Of a DNA stretch of 64,000 nucleotides, positions 24,381 to 33,742 are shown piece by piece (position 1 is the stretch's first letter; each line of letters begins with the position of its first letter). The notes under the pieces were generated by a model. That model did not search any database. It saw only the letters and a list, made by a program, of their open reading frames with translations, and was not told where the DNA came from. This stretch comes from Prevotella sp. tf2-5 (GTDB taxonomy: Bacteria; Bacteroidota; Bacteroidia; Bacteroidales; Bacteroidaceae). Where the stretch lies: the NCBI RefSeq assembly GCF_900115435.1, contig NZ_FOWK01000003.1:248001-312000 (forward strand), given 5' to 3'. Position numbers and translations under genes: made by a program.

Positions 24381-25214
24381 TTACTGAAGTCTGAAGGTTA
24401 CGGGAACAGTGTACTTAACACGTACAGCTGAACCGTTCTGCTTACCAGGAATCCATTTAGGCATAGCCTTGAGCACACGCACAGCCTCTTTGTCCAAAGA
24501 GGGGTCAACACCACGGACGACTTTCACGTCTGTGATAGAACCGTCGCGCTCCACCACAAAGGTACAAACGACGCGACCCTGTACACCATTCTCCTCAGCT
24601 ACTACAGGATACTTGATGTTGCTGCCAAGCCATGACATCAAGGCACCCTGTCCACCGGGGAACGATGGCATCTGCTCTACCACGTCGAAGACTTTGGTCT
24701 CCTCCACCTTTGGCGGCTCTGGCTCTGCAATAACTTCCTTGGCTTTCAATACCTCACCAGCAGTTTCGTCATTACCCTCAACGTTGAAGGCACCGATAGC
24801 GGTATTGGTCTCCTGAAGTTCTTCCTGTGACTTCATCTCCTGCTCTTCCTTCACCTCATTATCCTTCTTAATCTCAGGAACGGTGAAAGCTACAGAGCTC
24901 TTGACGCGCTCAATCTCAACTTTCTCAACTTCCGGCTCGTCTTTCTTTTCAACCTTAGCCTCTTTCTTCTCAGCAAGACTCTGGAGCTCTACATCTGCCT
25001 CAATAGCAGCATTCTGCGATGCGATGTAGTTCTCAATAGAGACTTTAGCGATAACGATGGCTGCAATGATAGCAAAACCAACGAACATCGTGATAAGAGC
25101 CTTCAGGTTACGAGTACCAGTATTCTTACGCAGTTGATAAGCTCCATATGCTTGGTTTTTACCTTCGAATACGAGGTCAACCCAGCCATTGTCTATAAGA
25201 TCTATTTTTGCCAT
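24381..25214 (-). CDS. tonB: TonB energy-transducing protein
   Basis: 277 aa. Cytoplasmic N-terminus with LVFEGKNQAYGAYQLRK, one membrane helix (about 38-58), an acidic/Lys-rich periplasmic linker (about 80-170) and the C-terminal TonB domain (YPVVAEENGVQGRVVCTFVV, then MPKWIPGKQNG and VPVTFRL). Transmits proton-motive force from ExbB/ExbD to outer-membrane TonB-dependent receptors. In an operon with exbB and two exbD genes. Confidence 0.95.
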   Translation of the reverse strand: MAKIDLIDNGWVDLVFEGKNQAYGAYQLRKNTGTRNLKALITMFVGFAIIAAIVIAKVSIENYIASQNAAIEADVELQSLAEKKEAKVEKKDEPEVEKVEIERVKSSVAFTVPEIKKDNEVKEEQEMKSQEELQETNTAIGAFNVEGNDETAGEVLKAKEVIAEPEPPKVEETKVFDVVEQMPSFPGGQGALMSWLGSNIKYPVVAEENGVQGRVVCTFVVERDGSITDVKVVRGVDPSLDKEAVRVLKAMPKWIPGKQNGSAVRVKYTVPVTFRLQ

Positions 25215-25240
25215 AGTTCTTTTTGCATTTTAGGGGTTAA

Positions 25241-25906
25241 TCACTTGACACCAGCCTTCTGGATGAGTGCCTTGTCATCGTCACTCATCTTGTCGACATT
25301 GTCAATGACATACTTATCAACATTGCTTATCAGCATCTCGTCGAGGGCTGCTACCATGTTCTCATAGGTAGCAGTGTTCAGAGGACGGATAATGACGGTC
25401 ATCGTAGGAACCTTCTCGCCATTGGGGAGTTCACCCTTCTTCAACTTTTTGAGAGCTTCCTGATATTGCTCGTCAGTCATCTTTGAGTTATACTCATTCT
25501 TCTTGGCATCAAGTTCCTTCTTTGCCATCTTTATTTTGGCAATAGGGTTGATACCTTCCTCGGTGGTATGCTCATTGAGAACTTTCTCAATACCATCTTT
25601 GCCATAGGTGGTCTCCTTTACGCATGAAGGATCATCGTAATTGGGCAGACCGGCAATATACCATACCTTGTCATTAGAGCCAAGGTAAAGAGTAATGGTG
25701 TGAGAAGCCTTTGTAACCTGCTTCTGTTCTTCATTCAGATTCTTCGTGTCATCGTTTGACGGCATGGTCAACTGCATAGCCTGCGGCTTAGCCAGTGTAG
25801 TACACAGCATGAAGAACGTGATCAAAAGCATCATCATGTCTACCATTGGCGTGAAGTTCACGCGGGTATCCATCTTCTTCTGCTTGGATAGATTCTTTTT
25901 TGCCAT
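25241..25906 (-). CDS. exbD: ExbD/TolR-family protein 2
   Basis: 221 aa. Short basic N-terminus, then MVDMMMLLITFFMLCTTL with the conserved membrane aspartate of ExbD. The periplasmic part (about 45-221) is longer than in Escherichia ExbD and contains a Lys-rich helical insertion (about 110-155). Forms the proton channel with ExbB. Second of two unequal exbD genes, 4 bp after the first. Confidence 0.93.
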   Translation of the reverse strand: MAKKNLSKQKKMDTRVNFTPMVDMMMLLITFFMLCTTLAKPQAMQLTMPSNDDTKNLNEEQKQVTKASHTITLYLGSNDKVWYIAGLPNYDDPSCVKETTYGKDGIEKVLNEHTTEEGINPIAKIKMAKKELDAKKNEYNSKMTDEQYQEALKKLKKGELPNGEKVPTMTVIIRPLNTATYENMVAALDEMLISNVDKYVIDNVDKMSDDDKALIQKAGVK

Positions 25907-25910
25907 AATA

Positions 25911-26528
25911 CTAGTCGTTTAAACGTTTAACATCGAGATTCGTAATGAGCTGGAAACGGTTCTCGTTCATGTCTTGTAGCTCTGACATCAACTTCTTAAT
26001 AGATGCATAAGGAGTCTTTGAGTCGCACTTGATAGCAAGTTTGATGTCAGGATTTGCTTCGCGGGCCGCAGAGACCCACTCCTGGAACTCGCTCTTACCT
26101 CCCTTGATACTGTCAAGTGGAAGACCGAGCTTCTGGACTTCCTCTGCCATTTTCTCAGGCTCGAGGTTGAGGTACGCTGCCATTTGCGACATGCTAGCAC
26201 CAACCATAGCATCCTCGCGGAAATGCTTGATCTGATTTGGATTGAGCTGAACGCCGAACTTGTCGGTCATGATGTCCAGCATCGCCTGCATGTTGTTCTT
26301 GTTTTCTGTACCGCAGTAGACACGACCCTCTGGGGTTACCAAAATGTTCAGAACGTCCTGCTCGGGAATCTTCAACTCTGACACAGAGTTTGGCGCAGTA
26401 ACCTGTACCGGCTCTGGGGTCAGGAATGTTGAGGTCAACATGAAGAAACACAGAAGCAGTGTCATCACGTCTGACATAGGCGTCATGTCAATCCAGATGT
26501 CTTTTTTCTGTATCTTAATTTTAGCCAT
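25911..26528 (-). CDS. exbD: ExbD/TolR-family protein 1
   Basis: 205 aa. MTPMSDVMTLLLCFFMLTSTF carries the conserved Asp of the proton path, followed by a periplasmic domain ending FQLITNLDVKRLND. Paired paralogous ExbD subunits are usual in Bacteroidetes. Starts 36 bp after exbB. Confidence 0.93.
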   Translation of the reverse strand: MAKIKIQKKDIWIDMTPMSDVMTLLLCFFMLTSTFLTPEPVQVTAPNSVSELKIPEQDVLNILVTPEGRVYCGTENKNNMQAMLDIMTDKFGVQLNPNQIKHFREDAMVGASMSQMAAYLNLEPEKMAEEVQKLGLPLDSIKGGKSEFQEWVSAAREANPDIKLAIKCDSKTPYASIKKLMSELQDMNENRFQLITNLDVKRLND

Positions 26529-26564
26529 ACTAAAACTGTTTTTTTAAGTTTTAAATGGTAAAAA

Positions 26565-27392
26565 TTAAGCCTCGTTGTGGTTAGAATCGTATGTAGCTGC
26601 GATGGTGAAACCAATCTCGTCGAGAGCGTAAGTCAGCTTGTCGATCTTGTTAGAGAAGAAGTTGTAAACAACGGTAGCAACCCAAGAGGTCAAAATACCA
26701 GATGCTGTGTTCACAAGGGCCTCAGAAATACCGGCAGACAGAGCCATAGAGTCAGCACCACCACCAGCAGACAGAGCCTGGAAAGATCCGATCATACCGA
26801 GCACAGTTCCGAACAGAGCGGTCAGAGTACCCAGAGATACGATGGTAGCAACCATAGGCATGTTCATCTGAAGAGTAGGCATCTCCAGCTGAGTAGCCTC
26901 CTCGTGAGCCTGCTGGATCTTTGCAATCTTAGCGGCCTTCTTCAGAGTAGTGTCGCCTTCAACTGACTGGTACATGCTGATGGAAGCCTTTACAACGTTA
27001 GCTACAGAACCCTGCATCTTGTCGCAGAGAGCGTCAGCCTCAGCAAACTTCTGAGCCTTGATGAGATCCTTAACCTGAGCTGTGAACTTGGCGAGGTTGA
27101 TCTTACCAGAAGCACTCTTGATGGCGAAGAAACGTTCGATGCCCAAGCAGATAACGGTGAAGAGCAGTGTCAAGATCAGACCTACTACGAAACCTCCTTT
27201 ATAAACTGTACCTAACAGATTTGCGGGGTGTCCAGCACGGTCGCCACCAACGAAGTTGTCGGGGTTACCCATTACGAAATACCATACGCCATAACCTGCA
27301 GCGCAGCAAATAGCGAGAATAATCCACGCAGCTTTAACACCTTGGAAGCCCGATTTCTTGGCTGGGGCTGCAGCCTTTTGTGTAGTTGCCAT
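26565..27392 (-). CDS. exbB: MotA/TolQ/ExbB proton channel protein
   Basis: 275 aa with three membrane regions (about 24-42, 68-88, and the conserved pair about 175-215 and 225-255). The C-terminal MotA_ExbB signature is seen as MVATIVSLGTLTALFGTVLGMIGSFQALS in pieces and GISEALVNTASGILTSW. First gene of the TonB operon; promoter box at 27514-27521, leader about 115 nt. Confidence 0.95.
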   Translation of the reverse strand: MATTQKAAAPAKKSGFQGVKAAWIILAICCAAGYGVWYFVMGNPDNFVGGDRAGHPANLLGTVYKGGFVVGLILTLLFTVICLGIERFFAIKSASGKINLAKFTAQVKDLIKAQKFAEADALCDKMQGSVANVVKASISMYQSVEGDTTLKKAAKIAKIQQAHEEATQLEMPTLQMNMPMVATIVSLGTLTALFGTVLGMIGSFQALSAGGGADSMALSAGISEALVNTASGILTSWVATVVYNFFSNKIDKLTYALDEIGFTIAATYDSNHNEA

Positions 27393-27513
27393 AATTTTGA
27401 AAGTTTAAATTTTAGTTATTAAATGAATTAAATTATAATATATCTTTCTGATTTATTGCGTTTTGCCTTTTTTTAGGTCGCAGACAGTGCATTTTCATGC
27501 GCCTATCATTTGG

Positions 27514-27521
27514 CAAAGATA
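27514..27521 (-). promoter_or_regulatory. -7 box of the TonB operon
   Basis: Minus-strand TATCTTTG; the leader to the exbB start is about 115 nt. Confidence 0.6.
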
Positions 27522-27581
27522 ACAATTTACCTCGGTTAAACGACCTATTTAAGAACTTTTAACTTGATATTCGTCAATTTT

Positions 27582-28775
27582 TCAATGAAGTTGTTCCAAT
27601 ACTTCTTTGATACGACGCATCGCCTCAATGATGTTATCATCACTTGTGGCATAGCTCATACGGAAACACTCGGGATCTCCAAAAGCATCTCCTCCAACAG
27701 TTGCCACGTGACCTTTCTCTAGAAGGTAGAGTGCTAGATCGGTGGAATTATTGATGGTTTTCTCGCCATCACTCTTGCCATAAAAACTGCTACATTTAGG
27801 GAATAGGTAGAAGGCTCCTTCGGGGACATTGACTTCCAAGCCAGGAATCTCCTTGGCGAGTTTGACAATCAAGTCACGGCGACGCTCAAAGGCTTTACGC
27901 ATCTCCTCTACACATTCCTGACTGGAGGTGTAGGCAAACTCGGCGGCTTTCTGACTAACAGAACAGGGACCACTTGTGTATTGTCCTTGCAGTTTGTTAC
28001 ATCCTTTGACAATCCACTCGGGGGCAGCAATGTAGCCGATACGCCAACCTGTCATGGCATAAGCCTTGCTGACTCCATTGACGATGATGCTACGTTCCTT
28101 CATTCCCTCAAACTGGGCGATGCTCTCGTGTTTCCCTACGTAATTGATATGCTCGTAAATTTCGTCGGCAAGGACAAAAAGATCGTCATGGCGTTTGATA
28201 ACATTGGCAAGTCCCGCCAGTTCTTCTTTGTTATATACACTGCCAGTAGGGTTGCTGGGTGAACAGAGGATTAATAGGCGGGTCTTAGGTGTAATGGCAG
28301 CCTCCAATTGCTCTGGAGTCATTTTGAAGTTCTGTTCGAAGCCTGCTTCTACAATGACGGGTTTTCCTCCCGCCAAAAGTACCATCTGGGGGTAGCTGAC
28401 CCAATAAGGAGCAGGGATGATGACCTCGTCGCCTGGGTTGACCAGTGCCATAACGGTATTGCACACGCTCTGCTTGGCACCGTTGGATACCAGAATTTCT
28501 GCTGGCTGATAATGCAAATGGTTCTCACGTTCCAATTTGCGGGCAATGGCCTGACGGAGATCAGGATAGCCAGGAACTGGTGAGTAGCGCGAGTAATTCT
28601 CGTCAATCGCTAACTTGGCGGCTTGCTTGATATGATCGGGGGTGTTGAAGTCGGGCTCTCCGACACTCATGTTAATGACGTCGATGCCCTGTGCTTTCAT
28701 TTCTGAACTTTTCTGTGACATTGCCAGCGTGGCAGAAGGTGCCAGGCGCTGTAAGCGATCAGATAATTGTGCCAT
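27582..28775 (-). CDS. PLP-dependent aminotransferase (aspartate aminotransferase type)
   Basis: 397 aa from the ATG at 28775 (MAQLSDRLQRLAPS); the frame extends to 28808 but that codon lies inside the promoter box. Class I fold: MSVGEPDFNTPDHI at the N-terminus, SNGAKQSV phosphate loop, CSPSNPTGSVY, DEIYEHINY, and the PLP lysine in NGVSKAYAMTGWRIGY. Closest to the Bacteroidetes/Thermus aspartate (or aspartate/prephenate) aminotransferases. Exact specificity is not readable. Confidence 0.93.
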   Translation of the reverse strand: MAQLSDRLQRLAPSATLAMSQKSSEMKAQGIDVINMSVGEPDFNTPDHIKQAAKLAIDENYSRYSPVPGYPDLRQAIARKLERENHLHYQPAEILVSNGAKQSVCNTVMALVNPGDEVIIPAPYWVSYPQMVLLAGGKPVIVEAGFEQNFKMTPEQLEAAITPKTRLLILCSPSNPTGSVYNKEELAGLANVIKRHDDLFVLADEIYEHINYVGKHESIAQFEGMKERSIIVNGVSKAYAMTGWRIGYIAAPEWIVKGCNKLQGQYTSGPCSVSQKAAEFAYTSSQECVEEMRKAFERRRDLIVKLAKEIPGLEVNVPEGAFYLFPKCSSFYGKSDGEKTINNSTDLALYLLEKGHVATVGGDAFGDPECFRMSYATSDDNIIEAMRRIKEVLEQLH

Positions 28776-28805
28776 ATTTGTTTGTTGGTGTTTTATAATT
28801 AGTTG

Positions 28806-28813
28806 CAAAAGTA
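28806..28813 (-). promoter_or_regulatory. -7 box of the aminotransferase gene
   Basis: Minus-strand TACTTTTG, 30 nt upstream of the ATG at 28775. Confidence 0.65.
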
Positions 28814-28879
28814 ATCATTTTATTCTTTTTGAAGAAAGAAATATACCATTTTTTAACTTAAACCATCAAAAAACTGACA

Positions 28880-30091
28880 CTATTTCAGGTGAAGGATATG
28901 TCCCATGCGGTTTTTTTTGGTTTCTAAGTAACGCAGGTTATATGGATTGGGAGTGACCTCTATGGGGACATTTTCGACAATCTCCAGTCCGTAAGCTTCC
29001 AGTCCAACCCGTTTGACGGGGTTGTTTGTCAACAAACGCATTTTATGGACACCTAAATGACGGAGCATCTGTGCACCACAGCCGTAGTCGCGCTCGTCAG
29101 GCTTGAACCCCAGGTGTACATTGGCGTCCACTGTGTCTAGTCCTTCTTCTTGTAACTTATAGGCGGCGATTTTGTTCATCAGTCCGATACCGCGTCCCTC
29201 CTGTTGCATATATATGAGCACTCCCTTACCTTCTTTCTCGATGGCCTGCATTGCCTTATGGAGTTGTTCCCCGCAATCACAGCGCTTCGACCCGAGGATG
29301 TCGCCTGTCATACAAGAGGAATGGACACGGACGAGGATAGGTTCTTCCTCTTCCCATTCTCCTTTGATAAGTGCTATATGCTCTAATCCGTTGCTAACTT
29401 GTCGGAAGGGTATCAATTTGAAATGGCCATAATCAGTGGGCATATCAACTTCTTCTCCCACCTCAATGAGTGACTCCTTCTTCAAACGGTAGGCGATCAT
29501 GTCCTTGATGGTGATGATCTTCATGCTGTGTTTCTGGGCAAATTCCATCAACTGGGGCATACGCGCCATGGTACCGTCGTCATTCATAATCTCCATGAGA
29601 GCACCAGCAGGGTAAAGACCTGACAGTTTGCAGAGGTCAATAGCGGCCTCTGTATGTCCACTTCGGCGTAGCACGCCATTATCTTGAGCATAGAGCGGGT
29701 TCACATGTCCTGGTCGTCCGAAAGTCTTGGGAGTCGAACTGGGATCAGCAAGGGCACGGATAGTTGCAGCACGGTCGTGGGCGGAGACTCCCGTAGTGCA
29801 TCCCTCGATCTTGTCAATGGTGACGGTAAAGGGAGTACCCAATAGTGAGGTGTTGTCCTGCACTTGATGGGGTAGGTCCAGTTCCTGACTACGACTGATG
29901 GTGATAGGGGCGCAGAGTAGCCCTCTTGCGTATTTCAGCATGAAGTTCACCATCTCTGGTGTGATTTTCTCTGCCGCACAGATGAGGTCTCCCTCATTCT
30001 CACGATCCTCGTCATCCACAACAATAACGAATTTCCCCTCACGGAAATCCTCTAAAGCCTCTTCAATGGTATTAAGCATGAAATTCTCCAT
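28880..30091 (-). CDS. ribBA: Bifunctional DHBP synthase / GTP cyclohydrolase II
   Basis: 403 aa. Residues about 1-205 are 3,4-dihydroxy-2-butanone-4-phosphate synthase ([31 protein letters not shown]); about 210-400 are GTP cyclohydrolase II with the zinc cysteines in [19 protein letters not shown] and [11 protein letters not shown]. The two activities start the two branches of riboflavin synthesis. Starts 24 bp after the LptF/G-type gene, so the two are co-transcribed. No FMN riboswitch is seen. Confidence 0.97.
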   Translation of the reverse strand: MENFMLNTIEEALEDFREGKFVIVVDDEDRENEGDLICAAEKITPEMVNFMLKYARGLLCAPITISRSQELDLPHQVQDNTSLLGTPFTVTIDKIEGCTTGVSAHDRAATIRALADPSSTPKTFGRPGHVNPLYAQDNGVLRRSGHTEAAIDLCKLSGLYPAGALMEIMNDDGTMARMPQLMEFAQKHSMKIITIKDMIAYRLKKESLIEVGEEVDMPTDYGHFKLIPFRQVSNGLEHIALIKGEWEEEEPILVRVHSSCMTGDILGSKRCDCGEQLHKAMQAIEKEGKGVLIYMQQEGRGIGLMNKIAAYKLQEEGLDTVDANVHLGFKPDERDYGCGAQMLRHLGVHKMRLLTNNPVKRVGLEAYGLEIVENVPIEVTPNPYNLRYLETKKNRMGHILHLK

Positions 30092-30115
30092 ATCTTTATT
30101 GATAGCAGTTACACA

Positions 30116-32083
30116 TTATTTATTATTAATAAGATCTATAATCAATGGCATTTTCTGCAATTCCTCCAGCGTTATCGGGGTGCCGGGATAGCACTCCGCA
30201 ATTCTCTGTACCATCAACTGGTTGGTCTGTGTGATGGTATGCAGGTCCTTACGCAGACGCAGTCGGAAGCGGCACATCCTCAGGTAGAAGAATATGCCAA
30301 CGGGAATCACCAGTCCCGTGATGACATTCAACCATTTCTGGCGGAAAGGCCGGGTATGTGCGTGCGTTGCTACGATAGGGTAACGGTTGAGGTAAGTGAG
30401 GACACCCCTGTCCTTGGTGTTCGACAGATCCTCTATCACCTCCTCCAATTCTTCACTGATACGCTGGATGGTATGGTCGTCACCAGGACGGAAGAACACC
30501 TTGATAGGGCTGGGCAAGTGCAGTAGTTGATGCTCCATACTGTATTGCTCGATTTCCTGATTGATGCGTAGCAGATGATAAGCGTCTGCCATATAGATTG
30601 GATCCTCAATGATGACCTCTTTCCTACTAATATGGCGCTTTCCGCGGATTCCCAGCATATTGAATAAAATCTGCTTGTAGAGGTCGATGTTGAAGACAAC
30701 AGAATCATTGTTTGCCTTATAGGTGAAGAATACGGCAATGGGGGTCAGTACACAAGTCCCCAGCATTTTCCCGAACCATACTGTCCAATTGTCGTCTCGC
30801 GCCATCTTCATACCAGTGTTCTCTAAGATATAATAGACGATAAACACTAGGACGGAGATAATCACGGGTACTCCCAATCCCCCCTTGCGGATAATGGCTC
30901 CCAAGGGTGCTCCGATGAAAAAGAAAATGAGACAAGAGAGGGAAAGCGTCACCTTGTTAATCGCCTCTATCATATGGAGACGGTCGTTAGTGTTCAGCGC
31001 ATCGGAATAATCACCCTTAAACTCCAAGTCGACAGAAGCTGTCTGGGCTTCGTTCACTGCAGCTTTCATCACACGCTGTTTTGCTTCCGGAGGTAGTTTG
31101 GCATATAGGGAATCAAAGTTGAGACTGTCCTTCTGTATCTCCGCGAGAATTTTGGTGGAGTCTTTCTTGCTGATGCTGGGAAGGTAGAACGCTGTCTGCT
31201 TCGCCTCTTTATAGAACTGGTGTCCTACGGAGTCGTTGAATTCACGGATAGAGTCGAGGTCATGCAGGATTTTCCCCATACTCTTCGAACGGGCATCGCC
31301 GGAAATCCAGTCAGCGTCAGCCATGTTGAAATCTCCATCAAAATCGAGGACGATACGTTTGGTGGAGAAGGTTTCGCGGCGATAGGGTACATTGGCGGAT
31401 CCTGCCACATCCTGTGACCGCATGTTCTCAAACCATTCACCGCTATAGAGGGTCAGTAACAAATGCTTTTTCTCCTCAGTTGTCTGCATCCTTCCTGAGT
31501 CGGCAAGGATGACGGCAGCGTCTTCATAGCCTCCGTTCATACGGTAGATCATGATGCCATAGAGAACTCCCGTATTCATGTCTTTCTTCTGGACATAGAT
31601 GTTCGATCCGCTGATACCATCGTAGAAGATTCCCTCTGGTATCTCCACCTCAGGGTTCTTCTGTTGCATGGAGATTAACAATTGGCGGAAGGCGATGAAT
31701 GATTTCGGACCGATCACCTCTTGGAAATAAAAGGAGATGCACGAGATCACGATGACGATAGCTATCAGGGAACGCATCGCTTGCAGCAAGGAGATCCCAG
31801 CCGCTTTGATGGCAGTCAACTCAGAACTCTCACCCAAATTTCCGAAAGCGATCAGTGAGCTCAGCAGAATGGCGAGAGGGAAAGCCTGGGGCATCAGCAT
31901 CAGTCCCATATAACAGAAGAATTGTGCCATCACCTCCAGTGAGAGTCCTTTTCCAATCAACTCGTCGACATAACGCCATAGGAACTGCATCATCAGCACA
32001 AATTGGCAGATGAAGAACGTTCCGATGAAAAGCAGTCCAAACTGCTTCGTGATGAATATGTCTAATTTCTTGATCCGAAACAT
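30116..32083 (-). CDS. LptF/LptG (YjgP/YjgQ) family LPS export permease
   Basis: 655 aa from the ATG at 32083 ([16 protein letters not shown]); an ATG at 32092 is also in frame. Three N-terminal membrane helices (to about 120), a large periplasmic beta-jellyroll region (about 125-370), three more helices (about 375-455), then an extra C-terminal region of about 200 residues with one or two more hydrophobic segments. That makes it much longer than the roughly 360 residues of Escherichia LptF/G. It should extract LPS from the inner membrane with LptB. Confidence 0.9.
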   Translation of the reverse strand: MFRIKKLDIFITKQFGLLFIGTFFICQFVLMMQFLWRYVDELIGKGLSLEVMAQFFCYMGLMLMPQAFPLAILLSSLIAFGNLGESSELTAIKAAGISLLQAMRSLIAIVIVISCISFYFQEVIGPKSFIAFRQLLISMQQKNPEVEIPEGIFYDGISGSNIYVQKKDMNTGVLYGIMIYRMNGGYEDAAVILADSGRMQTTEEKKHLLLTLYSGEWFENMRSQDVAGSANVPYRRETFSTKRIVLDFDGDFNMADADWISGDARSKSMGKILHDLDSIREFNDSVGHQFYKEAKQTAFYLPSISKKDSTKILAEIQKDSLNFDSLYAKLPPEAKQRVMKAAVNEAQTASVDLEFKGDYSDALNTNDRLHMIEAINKVTLSLSCLIFFFIGAPLGAIIRKGGLGVPVIISVLVFIVYYILENTGMKMARDDNWTVWFGKMLGTCVLTPIAVFFTYKANNDSVVFNIDLYKQILFNMLGIRGKRHISRKEVIIEDPIYMADAYHLLRINQEIEQYSMEHQLLHLPSPIKVFFRPGDDHTIQRISEELEEVIEDLSNTKDRGVLTYLNRYPIVATHAHTRPFRQKWLNVITGLVIPVGIFFYLRMCRFRLRLRKDLHTITQTNQLMVQRIAECYPGTPITLEELQKMPLIIDLINNK

Positions 32084-32106
32084 CAGCAACATGCTTAATG
32101 GGCATG

Positions 32107-32114
32107 CAAAGTTA
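32107..32114 (-). promoter_or_regulatory. -7 box of the LptF/G-ribBA operon
   Basis: Minus-strand TAACTTTG upstream of the LptF/G start; the leader is very short (about 15-24 nt). Confidence 0.6.
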
Positions 32115-32168
32115 GCATAAAAAATTCAGAGCACGGCAAATATTTCGTTTTTTTATCAATTCATTGTC

Positions 32169-32576
32169 TTATAGTAAGAATCCACTGACACGGTGCAGTC
32201 GCTCCATATTGGCATCCCAGAGTCCACTCAGGTCTTCAAGATCCTCAGCGTCGGCATAGTCCGTAATCAGCAAGTTCAGGTTGCCTGTCAATTCGCTTTG
32301 CTCGATGCGCATCTCCCAGTAGGCATCAGGGTCATCCTCCTGATAGTCCCATTTCAGTTTGATATGATCGTATTTCTCAAGCTCCAAGACTTTCGAAACC
32401 TTGGTGTCACGCTCAGTCCATGGATGTCCCCAGGTGAACGTCCACTCATCTCCATTCTCTGTCACTACGTCGGCGAGCCATTTCTGCAATCCTGCGGCGT
32501 TGCTGATCATTTCCCAAACAATCTTGGGAGACTTCGCTGAAAGCGGGTATTCTTTCTTTAGAATGTGTTTACGCAT
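32169..32576 (-). CDS. START/SRPBCC-like domain protein
   Basis: 135 aa. Text such as YPLSAKSPKIVWEMISNAAGLQKWLADVV in pieces, WTFTWGHPWTERDTKV and HIKLKWDYQEDDPDAYWEMRIE is typical of the Bacteroidetes START-like (AHSA1-related) family, a helix-grip fold that binds hydrophobic ligands or proteins. No enzymatic role can be given. Monocistronic; a TATTTTTG box lies at 32603-32610. Confidence 0.8.
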   Translation of the reverse strand: MRKHILKKEYPLSAKSPKIVWEMISNAAGLQKWLADVVTENGDEWTFTWGHPWTERDTKVSKVLELEKYDHIKLKWDYQEDDPDAYWEMRIEQSELTGNLNLLITDYADAEDLEDLSGLWDANMERLHRVSGFLL

Positions 32577-32650
32577 ATCCTAAGAGGTTAGTTTCTGTTT
32601 TGCAAAAATACAAAAATTATTCGAAATACAATGTTTTTTCTGAAAAAAGT

Positions 32651-32681
32651 TTTGTGAATTAAAAAGTTTATATTACCTTTG
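32651..32681 (+). promoter_or_regulatory. Promoter of the tRNA gene
   Basis: TTTG at 32651-32654 and TACCTTTG at 32674-32681 with a 19-nt spacer; start expected near 32687. Confidence 0.75.
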
Positions 32682-32712
32682 CACCCGATTTCAAGGAATC
32701 ATCCCTTGTGTT

Positions 32713-32786
32713 GGCGGGATAGCTCAGCTGGTTAGAGCGCATGATTCATAATCATGAGGTCCCCAGTTCAATCCTGGGTCCCGCTA
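32713..32786 (+). tRNA. tRNA-Met (CAT)
   Basis: Cloverleaf read by eye: acceptor GGCGGGA/TCCCGCT (with a terminal G-U pair), D-arm GCTC...GAGC, anticodon stem CATGA...TCATG with loop TTCATAA (anticodon CAT), T-arm CCCAG-TTCAATC-CTGGG, discriminator A, no encoded CCA. Elongator Met is most likely; a tRNA-Ile2 whose CAT is modified by TilS cannot be ruled out by eye. Confidence 0.93.
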
Positions 32787-32787
32787 C

Positions 32788-32830
32788 AAAATCCTCCTTA
32801 CATCATCAGACGTAAGGGGGATTTAAATTT
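32788..32830 (+). terminator. Terminator of the tRNA gene
   Basis: AAATCCTCCTTAC pairs with GTAAGGGGGATTT around a 9-nt loop, followed by an AT-rich run. Confidence 0.75.
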
Positions 32831-32896
32831 TTAAGCTATTCTGTCTCGTGCTCATTGTGACAGGTTTTCTTCACGTTCATTCAGGTTCAAACCTAT

Positions 32897-32940
32897 GAGG
32901 TGTTAGTGAGGTGTTAGTGAGGTGTTTGGCAAACATCTCA
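32897..32940. repeat. 3 x 11-bp repeat plus palindrome
   Basis: GAGGTGTTAGT at 32897-32907 and 32908-32918, GAGGTGTTTGG at 32919-32929, then CAAACATCTCA at 32930-32940, which pairs back on the third unit. Confidence 0.85.
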
Positions 32941-32945
32941 CTGCC

Positions 32946-32973
32946 CTCAAGCCCTTTGTGCAAGGGCATTTGA
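32946..32973 (-). repeat. 28-bp dispersed motif, copy 1
   Basis: Reads on the minus strand TCAAATGCCCTTG-C-ACAAAGGG-C-TTGAG; 26 of 28 bases match the copy at 62616-62643. It contains the hairpin GCCCTT-N5-AAGGGC. Confidence 0.85.
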
Positions 32974-33009
32974 ACTGTCTCTGTTGAGATGTTGAGGTGT
33001 TTTCGCGAA

Positions 33010-33141
33010 TTCATTTACCCATTCCTCTTTCCAATATCTGTTATTCCTCATAGTAATATTTACTTACCCCTTATAGGAGATACTGCCATAACTCTTAAGA
33101 GATATTCTCTCGCCCCTTAGGAGATACTGGGATATCCCATG
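33010..33141. repeat. 6 x 22-bp degenerate array
   Basis: Units start at 33010, 33032, 33054, 33076, 33098 and 33120. Shared in-phase text includes AATAT/AGATA at the left and CCTCTT/CCCCTTA-type text at the right; GGAGATACTG recurs at 33076 and 33120, exactly 44 bp apart. 132 bp in total, the same length as the array at 63288-63419. Confidence 0.75.
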
Positions 33142-33144
33142 TTC

Positions 33145-33603
33145 TTAGTCCTTCATGTATTTCTGTTTGAAGGCAGCGATATTGTTGCCGATCTCAGACT
33201 GAAGGATCATGTGCTTACCCCAGTAACGGTCCAATGAGGTGGATTGTGTGTTGAGGAGTTTGTAGTGTTCCTCCAGGGATGCCTGCAAGTGAATGATGTC
33301 GTTGTACCATTCGGGGCTGGCTTCCTTTAATACTTTCACTTCCGTACCTAAAGAATCAAGATATTGCTTGACATGCTGGCAGTTGCCGTTATAGGCCTCC
33401 TCCGTCTCCTTGAGTTTCTGTTCGTCATTAATAACGGGGTTGATCTTTTCCGACCAGAGCTTGTATCTTGCCGAGGCTGCTGTTTTTGTGTACTTCTCAC
33501 CCTGTTCGATGAGGCTGATACAATGTTGCTTCTGCTCGTCGTAGTTCTTACGCTGGCAGCCAACAATCATGGAGATTAGGAACAATAATAGAATTTTCTT
33601 CAT
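33145..33603 (-). CDS. Small lipoprotein, unknown function
   Basis: 152 aa from the ATG at 33603 (MKKILLLFLISMIVGCQRK); the frame extends 50 codons upstream through the promoter and is rejected. Lipobox MIVGC with Cys16. The mature part is helical and charged, probably coiled-coil (KLWSEKINPVINDEQKLKETEEAY). No family recognised. The start codon lies only 4 nt after a TATCTTTG box (33608-33615), suggesting a leaderless mRNA. Confidence 0.75.
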   Translation of the reverse strand: MKKILLLFLISMIVGCQRKNYDEQKQHCISLIEQGEKYTKTAASARYKLWSEKINPVINDEQKLKETEEAYNGNCQHVKQYLDSLGTEVKVLKEASPEWYNDIIHLQASLEEHYKLLNTQSTSLDRYWGKHMILQSEIGNNIAAFKQKYMKD

Positions 33604-33607
33604 GCTG

Positions 33608-33615
33608 CAAAGATA
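33608..33615 (-). promoter_or_regulatory. -7 box 4 nt from the lipoprotein start codon
   Basis: TATCTTTG-N4-ATG on the minus strand, the same geometry as at tadA and birA. Confidence 0.65.
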
Positions 33616-33742
33616 TGAAAAATATGGTAAAGTTGCAAAAATTTCACAGGAAAATGAAAGGTCATTTTCTTGATATACATTATTTATTTTAAGGTGTGGA
33701 TTTTTTTTTGTTAAAACGTGATGTGATGTGCGGTCTTTTTCG

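Larger units (their letters stand above)
32787..33144. other. 358-bp repeat-rich spacer
   Basis: No gene. Holds the tRNA terminator, three 11-bp direct repeats ending in a palindrome (32897-32940), a 28-bp motif (32946-32973) shared with 62616-62643, and a degenerate 6 x 22-bp array (33010-33141) that ends 3 bp before the stop of the next gene. Confidence 0.75.

Noticed and set aside
30092-30300. FMN riboswitch for ribBA
   Set aside because: The 24-bp gap to the upstream gene is too short and no conserved RFN-type helices are visible upstream.
32788-33144. Integrative element at the tRNA-Met gene
   Set aside because: No integrase, no duplicated tRNA 3' end and no cargo genes; only short repeats are present.
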